This document shows, piece by piece, positions 26,324 to 34,733 of a stretch of 37,703 bases of DNA (position 1 is the first letter of the stretch; every line of letters starts with the position of its first letter). The notes under the pieces were generated by a model. The model had not been told where the DNA came from, ran no database searches, and saw only the letters and a program-made list of their open reading frames with translations. The stretch spans positions 1 through 37,703 of the forward strand of contig CAJUAU010000027.1 in assembly GCA_910584645.1 (NCBI GenBank), given 5' to 3'. This stretch comes from an uncultured Eubacterium sp. (GTDB lineage: Bacteria; Bacillota; Clostridia; Lachnospirales; Lachnospiraceae). The translations under genes and the position numbers were made by a program.

Positions 26324-27590
26324 CAGCAGCATCCCCCTTTGCATTCCCCTTAATACTAAGCAAAGAGTTCATTAATTCTGGATCTGGTAACGCTCCAAGA
26401 GCACCTTTTCTATACTTCTCCATAACATCTGTAGTATCTCTCACGCCCTGTTTTGCGGTAAAATCTGCCAGTGAATAAACATATACTCCTTCTTCATCCT
26501 TATGGACAAACCAAATCTGCTCCTTCCGGAATATCCTCTTACAGTCCATAAGATTAATGTCATGTACGGTAAATATCATTTGTGCATTTGTATTCAATTC
26601 ATTATTAAACATAGATACAATAGCTCTGGTTAGCTTAAAATGAATACTGCCATCCAACTCATCCACAATAAGAATCCTACCTTGTTCAAGTGCCTCTATA
26701 ACATAACTGGCGATGGCAGCGATCTTCTTTGTCCCTGTTGAATCAAATAACATACTTGGTACATGGACTCCTCTATATGTGGAAACCAGTCTAATGTGAT
26801 CCATAATATTCTCTGGAATATCAAGAACTTTCTCTTCCGGTTTTTCTTCGTCCTCAGTAGCCTCTAGCTGAATTTTATCCATATCGACAAACTCAAAATT
26901 ATCCATATACAAATCTGCATTTTTAATAAACTCTACAACTTTTTCCTGCGACTGATTTTTATTTTTCATAAGTTCAATCGTGTGCTGCATAGGTATGTTG
27001 TTCATATTAATAATGTCAATTTTCTTTGCAAATCCAACAAGAATCTGTTTCATCTTGCTTATATACTCAAACTTACTTGTATCTATTACATAGCATAGCA
27101 GATTATTCTTCGACACAACCGAAATCATATTTTGTACATCTTCGTCAATGCACTCATATATTTCGCTTATAATATCCTTTTTCAACCAGCACACTTCTTT
27201 TTCATTGTTATACTGATCTTTGAGAATCTCCGAAAATGATTCATATATATACTCTTCCTTTTCGGTATCGTATTTAAAGTCATACGAATATTTCTTTTTT
27301 GATGCCAAAAATGTTACACCCAACTCACATATATTGTTCTCTGCAAATATATTAGGCATCAATCTATTTTTCTTATTTAAAAATACTTCCTTTATTGTTC
27401 TTATACACTTAATCAAACAAGTTTTTCCCGTATTGTTAGGTCCATATATTCCAACTGTCTTTAGGACATTAAAATTATTTTCCTTATGGACATTGGTCAC
27501 AAATTTCTTGTTTCGCATGTCCGCTTTCATTGAAAATGCAATTTCATCCTTAAATGCAAAACAGTTTTTTGCTCTTATTTCTATAATCAT
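26313..27590 (-). CDS. AAA-type ATPase, RloA-like (AAA15/21)
   Basis: 425 aa with an SMC/ABC-like ATPase split by a central insertion. Walker A GPNNTGKT is at residues 50-57, and Walker B is RILIVDELDGSIHFKL with a switch histidine in IFTVHDINLMD. The family (RloA, AbiL, OLD-like) pairs with TOPRIM or RloB-like nucleases in anti-phage systems; here the partner gene overlaps downstream but is truncated. The start has GGAGG 8 nt upstream, and the gene has its own promoter (27631-27658), so it is expressed independently of hsdMS. It is AT-richer than the core genes to its left. A working defence module is doubtful without the partner. Confidence 0.82.
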   Translation of the reverse strand: MIIEIRAKNCFAFKDEIAFSMKADMRNKKFVTNVHKENNFNVLKTVGIYGPNNTGKTCLIKCIRTIKEVFLNKKNRLMPNIFAENNICELGVTFLASKKKYSYDFKYDTEKEEYIYESFSEILKDQYNNEKEVCWLKKDIISEIYECIDEDVQNMISVVSKNNLLCYVIDTSKFEYISKMKQILVGFAKKIDIINMNNIPMQHTIELMKNKNQSQEKVVEFIKNADLYMDNFEFVDMDKIQLEATEDEEKPEEKVLDIPENIMDHIRLVSTYRGVHVPSMLFDSTGTKKIAAIASYVIEALEQGRILIVDELDGSIHFKLTRAIVSMFNNELNTNAQMIFTVHDINLMDCKRIFRKEQIWFVHKDEEGVYVYSLADFTAKQGVRDTTDVMEKYRKGALGALPDPELMNSLLSIKGNAKGDAADDK

Positions 27591-27630
27591 GGCTTATTCC
27601 TCCAAGTCACTCCCTCTTCAAACTATAATC

Positions 27631-27658
27631 ATTATAACACAAGATATTTTTTATGCAA
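27631..27658 (-). promoter_or_regulatory. Promoter for the RloA-like ATPase
   Basis: An extended -10 TGTTATAAT (TATAAT at 27631-27636) has a weak -35 TTGCAT (27653-27658) 16 nt away on the minus strand, about 40 nt upstream of the start codon. Confidence 0.6.
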
Positions 27659-27710
27659 CTTTCTTTCATAAAATATATTTTATTTTTATCTGTTGCATTC
27701 CTGTATGAGA

Positions 27711-27736
27711 AAAGGGCAGCCTCCCTGCTACCCTTT
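27711..27736 (-). terminator. Intrinsic terminator after hsdS
   Basis: On the minus strand, AAAGGGTAGC pairs with GCTGCCCTTT (27727-27736 and 27711-27720, one G-U pair), with a 6-nt loop and a short pyrimidine tail. It lies 22 nt after the hsdS stop and separates hsdMS from the RloA-like ATPase. Confidence 0.65.
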
Positions 27737-27758
27737 CATCACACATGCATCCTACATT

Positions 27759-29111
27759 CTATGTTTCTACAAGTATTTTTTTAAGTAATTTGATCGCGGA
27801 TTCTTCTTCTGGATTATTGGTTCCAAGTTCTCCCCTGAATGCTTTGAATAATATTGATTTCTTTATTACATCAATTTGTTCTAGTACAACCTGTGCGTTC
27901 TCCGCTACTTTCTGCTCATATGGCAGTAATCTATCTAGAATTTTAACAACTTCTTTCTGTTCATCAATATCCGGAATATTCACAAGTAGTTTTGATAATT
28001 CCTTCTGGTTTATTTTAGGCAAAACTGAGCGTGAGCCTGCGGAAGACGCCTGCTCCAAAAAATTATCAGACAACATATAATACCATAAATACCTTGTATT
28101 CTCTTTTGCCTCTATCGGATACATGTCTGCACTACATAACCCATCAAAGTCAACCATTACAACCTTTGACAAATACGGTCGGATTTTCGAATATAAAATC
28201 TGCCCCGGATAAAACCTATGCTTCCCACTCGTTACCTTATCCTCAGCAATAGTATTATATTGCAACAATACACCTGTTCGTTTTTCTATATTATCTGGGG
28301 CTATATGAGGAAAATCCTGATATTCACCTGGCTTCACTAAATTACTTTTAATTACAGCTACCTCACTAAAAGTTTTTTCACTCCAATTATTATCAATATT
28401 ATTTTGAGTTCGCCACTCTGATGTCAATTTACCAGTAAAAGCAAAATCTAAAATTGTGGCTCTTCGTACTAAATAGGATTCTTGTACTTCCTGTACTTTC
28501 TCTTTCGCTTCGTCCAATTTGGCAAATAAACTCTCAATATGCTCTACGATACGTTGCTGTTCAGTGAGAGGCGGCAAAGGAATCGGTTGCAGTTTTAACC
28601 ACTCTGTACTCATGTTTAATTGTGCGGAACCTTTCGAATTTTTAATACAATTATCTTGAAATTCCTGCCTAAAAAAATAATAGAACAAAAAAGATTTATT
28701 AAAAATAGTGTTGTCGAGACGCAAACATCCCACACGTTGATTTAAAGCCGCAGGTAGCATATCATTGTCCAGAAAAGCCACCCGCCCCACATTTCCTGTT
28801 AATGATATAAGAAGATCTCCAGCTTCTAGCATATATTTTTGAATTTCACGTTCCATTTCAAGCGGGTAAAATACGGGCTTGTCATCCTCTATATAACCAT
28901 CCTGCACATTTGCAATTCGAATAATTCTTATGCCGCTATCCACATATTTTTGGCTTTTAAAAGCATATCCATTTAAAATATGAAAAGCATTCTCTAATCT
29001 CACCCAGCACCAATTCCCCGGCACCTCATACGGCTGTTCCTCCACCGGCACCAACGCCCGCTCCAGCTTTTCCTCTAGGGTCAGCTCCTCTTTCTTCTTT
29101 CCTCTCGCCAT
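27759..29111 (-). CDS. hsdS: Type I restriction-modification specificity subunit HsdS
   Basis: 450 aa, the normal length. Two target-recognition domains (about 25-180 and 245-390) are each followed by a conserved helical spacer: LTEQQRIVEHIESLFAKLDE plus KVQEVQESYLVRRATIL after the first, and IDEQKEVVKILDRLLPYEQK plus the closing helix after the second. HsdS reads a bipartite DNA target and guides HsdM. It starts immediately after hsdM (GTAGAGGTGTAGTATGG). It appears intact, but HsdM is truncated and no hsdR is in the window. No recombinase or second partial hsdS is present, so there is no sign of inversion-based switching here. Confidence 0.92.
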   Translation of the reverse strand: MARGKKKEELTLEEKLERALVPVEEQPYEVPGNWCWVRLENAFHILNGYAFKSQKYVDSGIRIIRIANVQDGYIEDDKPVFYPLEMEREIQKYMLEAGDLLISLTGNVGRVAFLDNDMLPAALNQRVGCLRLDNTIFNKSFLFYYFFRQEFQDNCIKNSKGSAQLNMSTEWLKLQPIPLPPLTEQQRIVEHIESLFAKLDEAKEKVQEVQESYLVRRATILDFAFTGKLTSEWRTQNNIDNNWSEKTFSEVAVIKSNLVKPGEYQDFPHIAPDNIEKRTGVLLQYNTIAEDKVTSGKHRFYPGQILYSKIRPYLSKVVMVDFDGLCSADMYPIEAKENTRYLWYYMLSDNFLEQASSAGSRSVLPKINQKELSKLLVNIPDIDEQKEVVKILDRLLPYEQKVAENAQVVLEQIDVIKKSILFKAFRGELGTNNPEEESAIKLLKKILVET

Positions 29112-29112
29112 A

Positions 29113-30336
29113 CTACACCTCTACCTCTGTACTTTCCAAAGACTTCAGCTCTTTTACCACGCTCTTTAACAAATCCACTGCTTCCTCCAGCTGCGCAATA
29201 CATTCTTCCCCGCTTTCAATCGGATCCGGTAAATCATCATAATCTAATACAGAATCATCACGAATCAATCCCTTATCTAAAGTATTTCCGAGCTCCTCTC
29301 TGGTAAATACGCTCCATCTATCATCCTCTACCGCATGGCGGTTCTCTGCTGTATATGCGGTTATAAACTCTCTAAAATGGTCATATTTAAGAGGATTCGT
29401 CTTTCCAAAAGACGGCATATTGGTTCTAAGGTCATAAAACCATACTTTCTCTGTATTATTTTGATCGGCTGTCCCTCTGGTAAAAAATAATACATTCGTC
29501 TTAACTCCCTGTGCGTAGAAAATGCCTGTCGGCAGGCGAAGTACCGTATGCAGATTGCATTTATCCATAAGGTCAGCACGAATCCGCTCACCCTCGCCGT
29601 CCGCGAATAATACATTGTCTGGTAACACAACCGCTGCTCTTGCTTTCCCGTCTGCTTTTAAAGAACGGTAAATATGCTGCAAAAAATTAAGCTGCTTATT
29701 GCTCGTCTGATAGGTAAAGTCATCACGATTAGCCCGCTCTCCACCTTTTTTTGTCCCAAATGGGGGATTGGTAAGCACAACGTCAAATCCATGCATCACC
29801 TTACCTTGATTGGACAATGTATCACATAGATAAATTTTCCCTTCTATGTCATGAAGCATCGCATTCATCAGTGCCAGCCGGTGTGTTTCATGCACCAGTT
29901 CCGCGCCGGTAAATGCCTCTTTCTGTTCAAATTCCGCCTCTTCCTCTGTTAAGTCCATCCAGTCATTGGTATGTTCTTTTACATAGTGGTCAGCAGCAAT
30001 CATAAATCCAAAAGTACCGCATGCCGGATCGTTACACCTCTCACCCGGCTGTGGTGCAATCAGTTCTGTCATAACATCAATGAGTACCCTCGGTGTAAAA
30101 TACTGCCCTGCTCCGGATTTCTTCTCATTTGCATTCTTCTCCAATAGTCCCTCATACAGATTTCCCAGCCCTTCTTCTTTTGCTGAATACCAGTCCAATT
30201 CTCTGAGCAGTTCTTCATAAAACCGTTTAAGTTCCATGCCTTCCTTGGTTTTTAATGCATCCCAGCGGTAATCTTCCGGAATATTCTTTTCAGAACCCGT
30301 TTCCTTTGCCATTTTCAAAAACAAAATATAAGTCAA
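29113..30336 (-). CDS. hsdM: Type I N6-adenine methyltransferase HsdM, N-terminally truncated
   Basis: 407 aa. SAM motif DPACGTFGFMIAA and catalytic NPPF (DVVLTNPPFGTKKGG) identify an N6-adenine methylase. Compared with my recall of close HsdM proteins, about 35 N-terminal residues preceding TELTYILFLKM are missing. Family-like sequence (QSLSELTYILFLK) continues upstream only to an in-frame TGA six codons before the TTG at 30336. A spacer of about 35-40 residues usual before DWYSAKEEGLGNLYEGL also seems absent (here RFYEELLRELDWYSAKEEG). The gene is therefore probably damaged where the AT-rich operon upstream joins. A TTGACA/TTATAT pair (30350-30355, 30326-30331; 18-nt spacer) at the junction could drive a still shorter product. 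Confidence 0.8.
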   Translation of the reverse strand: MTYILFLKMAKETGSEKNIPEDYRWDALKTKEGMELKRFYEELLRELDWYSAKEEGLGNLYEGLLEKNANEKKSGAGQYFTPRVLIDVMTELIAPQPGERCNDPACGTFGFMIAADHYVKEHTNDWMDLTEEEAEFEQKEAFTGAELVHETHRLALMNAMLHDIEGKIYLCDTLSNQGKVMHGFDVVLTNPPFGTKKGGERANRDDFTYQTSNKQLNFLQHIYRSLKADGKARAAVVLPDNVLFADGEGERIRADLMDKCNLHTVLRLPTGIFYAQGVKTNVLFFTRGTADQNNTEKVWFYDLRTNMPSFGKTNPLKYDHFREFITAYTAENRHAVEDDRWSVFTREELGNTLDKGLIRDDSVLDYDDLPDPIESGEECIAQLEEAVDLLKSVVKELKSLESTEVEV

Positions 30337-30452
30337 CTCAGAGAGAGATTGTCAAGTGTGTTTGTAAACCTTTACTTTTAATTATGCAAAATGTACAAAA
30401 ACAAAACAAGCCACCACACCTTGAAAACCAATACAATTCATAAATCATATAT

Positions 30453-31328
30453 TTATGATAACCCGATGATTCTTTTTACATTTCCACTCATAATTAACAT
30501 GATATCTTTTTCAGAAATATTGCTTTCTCTCAATCTACATACCAATTCTTGATAACCTGATTCTTCATATAATATATCCGGAATTTTTATATTCTGTTTA
30601 AATATTTTTGAAAAATGTTCTGTATCCATAAAATCAGGTCCAAGTGCAACATTTTCCGAGCCTACATTCTCAACAAAATACAATATTTGAGAAAATATAT
30701 CCTGCATTATCCCAGAATCACTCTCATAGGTATCATGCGAAATTTTTGACACCAGATCATTTATAAAGGGAATCCCAAACAAGCATCCGTATTCAGACAA
30801 TACCTTAATAGTTTCACTCGATATTGCATTTGTACGAGGATGAATAGTCTCGATAAGGTCGCTACATACACAATGAGAAACCATTACCTTGCCAGAATAT
30901 TCACTTAATACATACCTGATTTCATTATCATTTAAATGACTTAAATCAAGAATTAAGTCATTTTCAGTTAACCCCCGTAACAGTTGATGTCCTAATACAG
31001 TTAACCCTCTTTTTTTATCAAAATATGCATTCGTCTGTGAATGAAACAACTGAACCGCAATCAAACCTAACTCTTTCGCTCTTTTTAGAAACTTAATCTC
31101 CTTAAGTAAAGTAACATTTTCAATTGTAAACTTTACTGCTCTTTCTGAATACTGCTCATTATGCCAAGAAATGCACTCTTCCAAGGAATCAAAAATATCA
31201 TAATCTCCATAATACTTTGATAACAAATCTGGATATACTTCCAATGCCACAACACTCGTATCAATATCTACTGATTTTAGAAGTTTGGGGGGAAAATAAT
31301 GAGTATGAATAAAAGATATCTTATTCAT
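30453..31328 (-). CDS. M19-type (membrane dipeptidase family) metallopeptidase
   Basis: 291 aa, TIM-barrel amidohydrolase related to renal dipeptidase. It matches the family in LTVLGHQLLRGLTENDLILD, then DLSH (H131), KVMVSHCVCSDLIETIHPRT (H152), FGIPFINDLV, VALGPDFMD (D232) and MSGNVKRIIG. The bridging glutamate is probably E70. The N-terminal metal motif is HTH (H8, H10) where the family has HxD. M19 enzymes cleave dipeptides, including ones with D- or unusual C-terminal residues. There is no signal peptide, so it acts in the cytoplasm. Its start overlaps the SPASM radical SAM gene by 8 bp. In this operon it plausibly trims or releases a small peptide product (inference). It is the last gene, followed by a short CATAAAT/ATTTATG inverted repeat. 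Confidence 0.82.
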   Translation of the reverse strand: MNKISFIHTHYFPPKLLKSVDIDTSVVALEVYPDLLSKYYGDYDIFDSLEECISWHNEQYSERAVKFTIENVTLLKEIKFLKRAKELGLIAVQLFHSQTNAYFDKKRGLTVLGHQLLRGLTENDLILDLSHLNDNEIRYVLSEYSGKVMVSHCVCSDLIETIHPRTNAISSETIKVLSEYGCLFGIPFINDLVSKISHDTYESDSGIMQDIFSQILYFVENVGSENVALGPDFMDTEHFSKIFKQNIKIPDILYEESGYQELVCRLRESNISEKDIMLIMSGNVKRIIGLS

Positions 31329-32271
31329 ATGTTATCCCCCAAGGTAAGCAGCAATTTCTACATATAGAATGATAGCTACCCTCAATCATGCAATTGCGAA
31401 ATTCCGTTGCTTTTTCTCCACTCCAAATTTCATCAAATGATTCATGTAAAAGATTACCGATGACAAAATTCTGTTCACAACAGAATTTTACTTCTCCGTC
31501 AGCTCCAATAAATACATGCTGCCAAGGAGATACACATAATTTTTTCTTTATCTGATTTCTTTTTTCATATGGATTAAAAGAAAAACCCACACCAGTTTCC
31601 TTTGCTAATATTGCACAGTTTGATACATATGTTTCAAAGATACTCCTTTCATTACATTGATCAAGTTTCAATCTATCCCATGTGCTTTTATCCGGCATAC
31701 ACTCTCTTACTTCTGAAATATGTACAAAATCAACGCCAATTTGTTTAGCTAAATTAATTAATTCCGCTATACAATGAAAATTCTCTCTTGTAGCTACCAT
31801 ATTGATAATATATGAGAATTTAGAATTGCCATTCTTCTCTCTTTCTTCTCCTATTCTCTTAAGCGTACTCATAATTTTTCCAAAATCTCCTACCGGACGA
31901 TTTAATCTATATGAGTCAAAACTAGCTCCATCCAAAGACACAATCAGTTCCATATTACTCCTTACAAAATCGTTGATTTGCTCTTCACTAATTAAAGAAG
32001 CATTAGTAATAAGAATCTTTTTTATATTTGGATATTGTTTTGTTGCGTCATATAATCGATTGAAATTCGGTGATAATAAGGATTCACCTGTTCCTTGCAT
32101 TTCAATTTCATTCGCGTATGGAAGCAACTCCTCAATAACTGTTTTCAAAATTGTCTCAGACATATCATTACCATAATTTACAAATCCATGTTTACATGTC
32201 AAGCACTTAAAATTGCATCTGCTAGTCACCTCAACATGTAATCTTTTTGGATATTTTTGTTTTAATTCCAA
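31321..32271 (-). CDS. Radical SAM/SPASM peptide-modifying enzyme
   Basis: 316 aa. The radical SAM cluster motif CX3CX2C is C19, C23, C26 (SRCNFKCLTC), with EMQGTGESLL as the SAM-binding region. A C-terminal SPASM domain (about 240-312) carries auxiliary-cluster cysteines in CVSPWQHVFIGADGEVKFCC and CRNCCLPWG, with GNLLHESFDEIWSG between. SPASM enzymes typically modify ribosomal peptides (crosslinks, epimerisation, decarboxylation) or sulfatases. With a PqqD-like protein in the same operon, a RiPP-type substrate is most likely. It starts with a TTG immediately after the UvrA-like stop, with GGAGG 8 nt upstream, so it is coupled to that gene. The exact reaction is unknown. Confidence 0.9.
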   Translation of the reverse strand: MELKQKYPKRLHVEVTSRCNFKCLTCKHGFVNYGNDMSETILKTVIEELLPYANEIEMQGTGESLLSPNFNRLYDATKQYPNIKKILITNASLISEEQINDFVRSNMELIVSLDGASFDSYRLNRPVGDFGKIMSTLKRIGEEREKNGNSKFSYIINMVATRENFHCIAELINLAKQIGVDFVHISEVRECMPDKSTWDRLKLDQCNERSIFETYVSNCAILAKETGVGFSFNPYEKRNQIKKKLCVSPWQHVFIGADGEVKFCCEQNFVIGNLLHESFDEIWSGEKATEFRNCMIEGSYHSICRNCCLPWGITYE

Positions 32272-33963
32272 CTAATTGCCCTCCATTAATCTTTTTAATA
32301 GATTCTTAGGGCAATTCTCTGGCGTGCCCTCATACATTATTTTTCCATCTTGCAAATAGATTATCCAATCTGACATACAAACAAAATATGGATTATTTTC
32401 TGCAATTACCACTGAGTTGTTCTTCCCAATTAGTTTCTTTAATGATTCCATAACGCAAGGCAAATCCAACATATGAAGCCCCTTTGCTGGTGAATCAAGT
32501 ATAAATAAGCACCTATCTCCCAGTTTTTTAGATAATTCTTTGGTAATTTTTATTCTCTGACTCTCTCCCCCACTTAGCGATCCAGATGGCTGTCCCAATC
32601 TTAAATATGACAAGCCTATTTTATTTATAAAATCTATTTTTTCAGTAAGAATTTGTTTTTTAGCATCTTGTGAGTAGATTTTATAAAGTTCATGACACGT
32701 ACAAGACAATACATCTCCAATTGACATATCACTTTCTATTATCCTTAATGTATTATCATTGTATCTTTTTCCATTACACGCATCACACACTTCATATATC
32801 AACTCATCATCTATACTAATTTCAAAACTACCTCTTCCTTTGCATTTTTTGCATTGTCCCCTTGAGTTAAAAGAAAAATCACCTTTCTCAAAATTTAATT
32901 GTTCTTCCTTAGCCTTGTTTAAATAAATGTTACGAAGGCTTTCCATAATGCTGGTATAAGTTGCTGGAGTACTCATCGCATTATTGCCTACTGGAATTTG
33001 ATCTATCATATAAGGTCTACGTAAATTATTTTTACCCTCAATAACACCATCTATCCCTTCTCGATTCTTCCATGCTGAAGCAGATTTATCACATGCTCTG
33101 AAAATAATATCCAATAACGAACTCTTGCCTGCTCCAGAAGGTCCGCATATGGTAACAATTCCATTAAAAGGTATAGAAACATTCAGTTTACTGAAGCTAT
33201 GGTAGTTTATATCGCTTATGCCAATACCTTTACTTAATTTATTATGAGTTGAAGCAGTTTCTTTTAATATATTTTTCATTTCTTTCCATCGTTTAGCTTT
33301 TTTGTATTCCGATGTACTGCCTTCAAAAGTTACTTCCCCACCGTATTCACCTGCATCTGGTCCTAACTCTATTACATAATCAGACTGTTCAATAATTGGT
33401 ATTGCATGCTCGACTGATAATATAGAATAACCAAAATCAACCAAATTCCTGAAACACTTTGCAATATCACTCGTTTCGTTTAAGCTTAATCCTGCTCCCA
33501 ACTCATCAACAATCAATAATTCTGCATCTGTTTTCAACAGCATCTTAATAAATCGAATCTTATTATACCTTGTTAAATTTAGTTCTTTAATCAAATCGCT
33601 TGTATGTAACTCATCTAATCGAAGAATTCTCAACAACTTTTTAAGCAATTCCTTTTTCGCTACTTTGATTTTCTTACTACTCTCAATAAATTGAACAATG
33701 CTGTTTGATGAAATACCTAGAAATCCTGCTATAGTTTGATCTGAATTTGGAATAAAAGCTTTTTGTTTAAACAAAATAGGTTTCAATGGAACCGATACAT
33801 TTTGTAATTTTTTCATGTAGCCAGACATTACAACATTCACAGCAAGTGTTGACTTTCCACTTCCGCTTTTTCCAACAAAAACAACATATTTATCAAGTGG
33901 TATTTGAATGCTGACATTTTTTAAATTATTAACGTTTGCATTTGCCACAGATATATAACGCAT
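32272..33963 (-). CDS. UvrA-like tandem ABC ATPase (compact, 563 aa)
   Basis: Two ABC ATPase domains with no membrane segments. NBD1 has Walker A GKSGSGKS (31-38), Walker B with D153-E154 and switch H186, but no LSGGE signature. NBD2 has Walker A GPSGAGKS (274-281) and a UvrA-style zinc module (C371, C374, C393, C396; CKKCKGRG and CDACNGKRYN). It also has LGQPSGSLSGGESQR (signature 463-467) and a Walker B with S491 instead of Glu and N523 instead of the switch His. UvrA is about 940 aa; the UvrB-binding and insertion regions are absent, so this is not the repair protein. UvrA paralogues such as DrrC and Ecm16 protect producers of DNA-binding antibiotics, so self-resistance is a reasonable guess. 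Its ribosome binding site (AGGAGGAG) lies in the end of the methyltransferase gene. Confidence 0.85.
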   Translation of the reverse strand: MRYISVANANVNNLKNVSIQIPLDKYVVFVGKSGSGKSTLAVNVVMSGYMKKLQNVSVPLKPILFKQKAFIPNSDQTIAGFLGISSNSIVQFIESSKKIKVAKKELLKKLLRILRLDELHTSDLIKELNLTRYNKIRFIKMLLKTDAELLIVDELGAGLSLNETSDIAKCFRNLVDFGYSILSVEHAIPIIEQSDYVIELGPDAGEYGGEVTFEGSTSEYKKAKRWKEMKNILKETASTHNKLSKGIGISDINYHSFSKLNVSIPFNGIVTICGPSGAGKSSLLDIIFRACDKSASAWKNREGIDGVIEGKNNLRRPYMIDQIPVGNNAMSTPATYTSIMESLRNIYLNKAKEEQLNFEKGDFSFNSRGQCKKCKGRGSFEISIDDELIYEVCDACNGKRYNDNTLRIIESDMSIGDVLSCTCHELYKIYSQDAKKQILTEKIDFINKIGLSYLRLGQPSGSLSGGESQRIKITKELSKKLGDRCLFILDSPAKGLHMLDLPCVMESLKKLIGKNNSVVIAENNPYFVCMSDWIIYLQDGKIMYEGTPENCPKNLLKRLMEGN

Positions 33964-33966
33964 CAG

Positions 33967-34716
33967 TTATCTCCTCCTTTCAAATTCAAAAATTATGGTC
34001 ATTGGAACATTACCCATTCGATCCATTAAGATATCATCAAAATCATAATTCAAATACTTAAATGATGAATTTTCAAGATCCGGCTTTGGTTCTTCCATTT
34101 TTTTCACATCCCAACCACCCTTTTTAAACGCACTATAAATATATGAAATGCTGTAGTGAATTCTTTCCAAAAACACCTTATTCTTGACGCCATACGGAAC
34201 TAAATCCACTCTTCCATCATCAAAATATGATCTCATACATTGGTCTTCTACATCATTTCCATACAAAGCAGTCCACATTGGATGAAATTTAGAAACAAAA
34301 CATCTTGAACCAACCTTAGTTATATAGTTTAATTCATTAAAAAACTCCTCGTCTAGTTTTAGGTAGTCTAAAGATCCCCAGAATGTTACCAAACCAAATG
34401 GATTACCATCATATTTTTTTAGAAAACCACTTATGTCGCAGTTCAAAAAAGTACAGACATCTTCCGCATATTGTTTATTAGCTTTATCAATTGCCGAAGA
34501 AGCAATATCTATTCCTACAGTTTTAACTTTCCCAACAGAATACATCAAATAGGTATTCGTGCCTTCGCCACATCCAACATCCAAAATACTTTCAGCATGA
34601 CATACAACTTCTTTTGGTTCAATTCCCCTTAATCCAAGTCCTGTATGAATGCTCTGTTTATCAAAAGTAGCTAACTCATTAAATTCTTTAGCATACCCAT
34701 TCCATCCGTTACTCAT
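33967..34716 (-). CDS. Class I SAM-dependent methyltransferase
   Basis: 249 aa, Rossmann-fold methyltransferase. Motif I is ILDVGCGEGTNTYLM, the acidic ribose-binding residue is in TVGIDIASSAIDKA, and later motifs are TFLNCDISGFL and LVTFWGSLDYL. The N-terminus (NGWNGYAKEFNELATFDK) resembles small-molecule methyltransferases acting on N, O or S. The ATG at 34716 is favoured over a GTG at 34725 because GAAGG lies about 9 nt upstream. The gene sits between the B12-type radical SAM gene (17-nt gap) and the UvrA-like gene (3-nt gap), and probably adds a tailoring methyl group to the pathway product. The acceptor is unknown. Confidence 0.87.
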   Translation of the reverse strand: MSNGWNGYAKEFNELATFDKQSIHTGLGLRGIEPKEVVCHAESILDVGCGEGTNTYLMYSVGKVKTVGIDIASSAIDKANKQYAEDVCTFLNCDISGFLKKYDGNPFGLVTFWGSLDYLKLDEEFFNELNYITKVGSRCFVSKFHPMWTALYGNDVEDQCMRSYFDDGRVDLVPYGVKNKVFLERIHYSISYIYSAFKKGGWDVKKMEEPKPDLENSSFKYLNYDFDDILMDRMGNVPMTIIFEFERRR

Positions 34717-34733
34717 TTTAAACACCTTCTTTG

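Noticed and set aside
27759..29111. Phase-variable hsdS inversion system
   Set aside because: Only one hsdS is present, with no recombinase gene and no inverted hsdS repeats in the window.
32272..33963. Housekeeping excinuclease UvrA
   Set aside because: At 563 aa it lacks the UvrB-binding and insertion regions, has a degenerate second ATP site, and sits in a biosynthetic operon with no uvrB.
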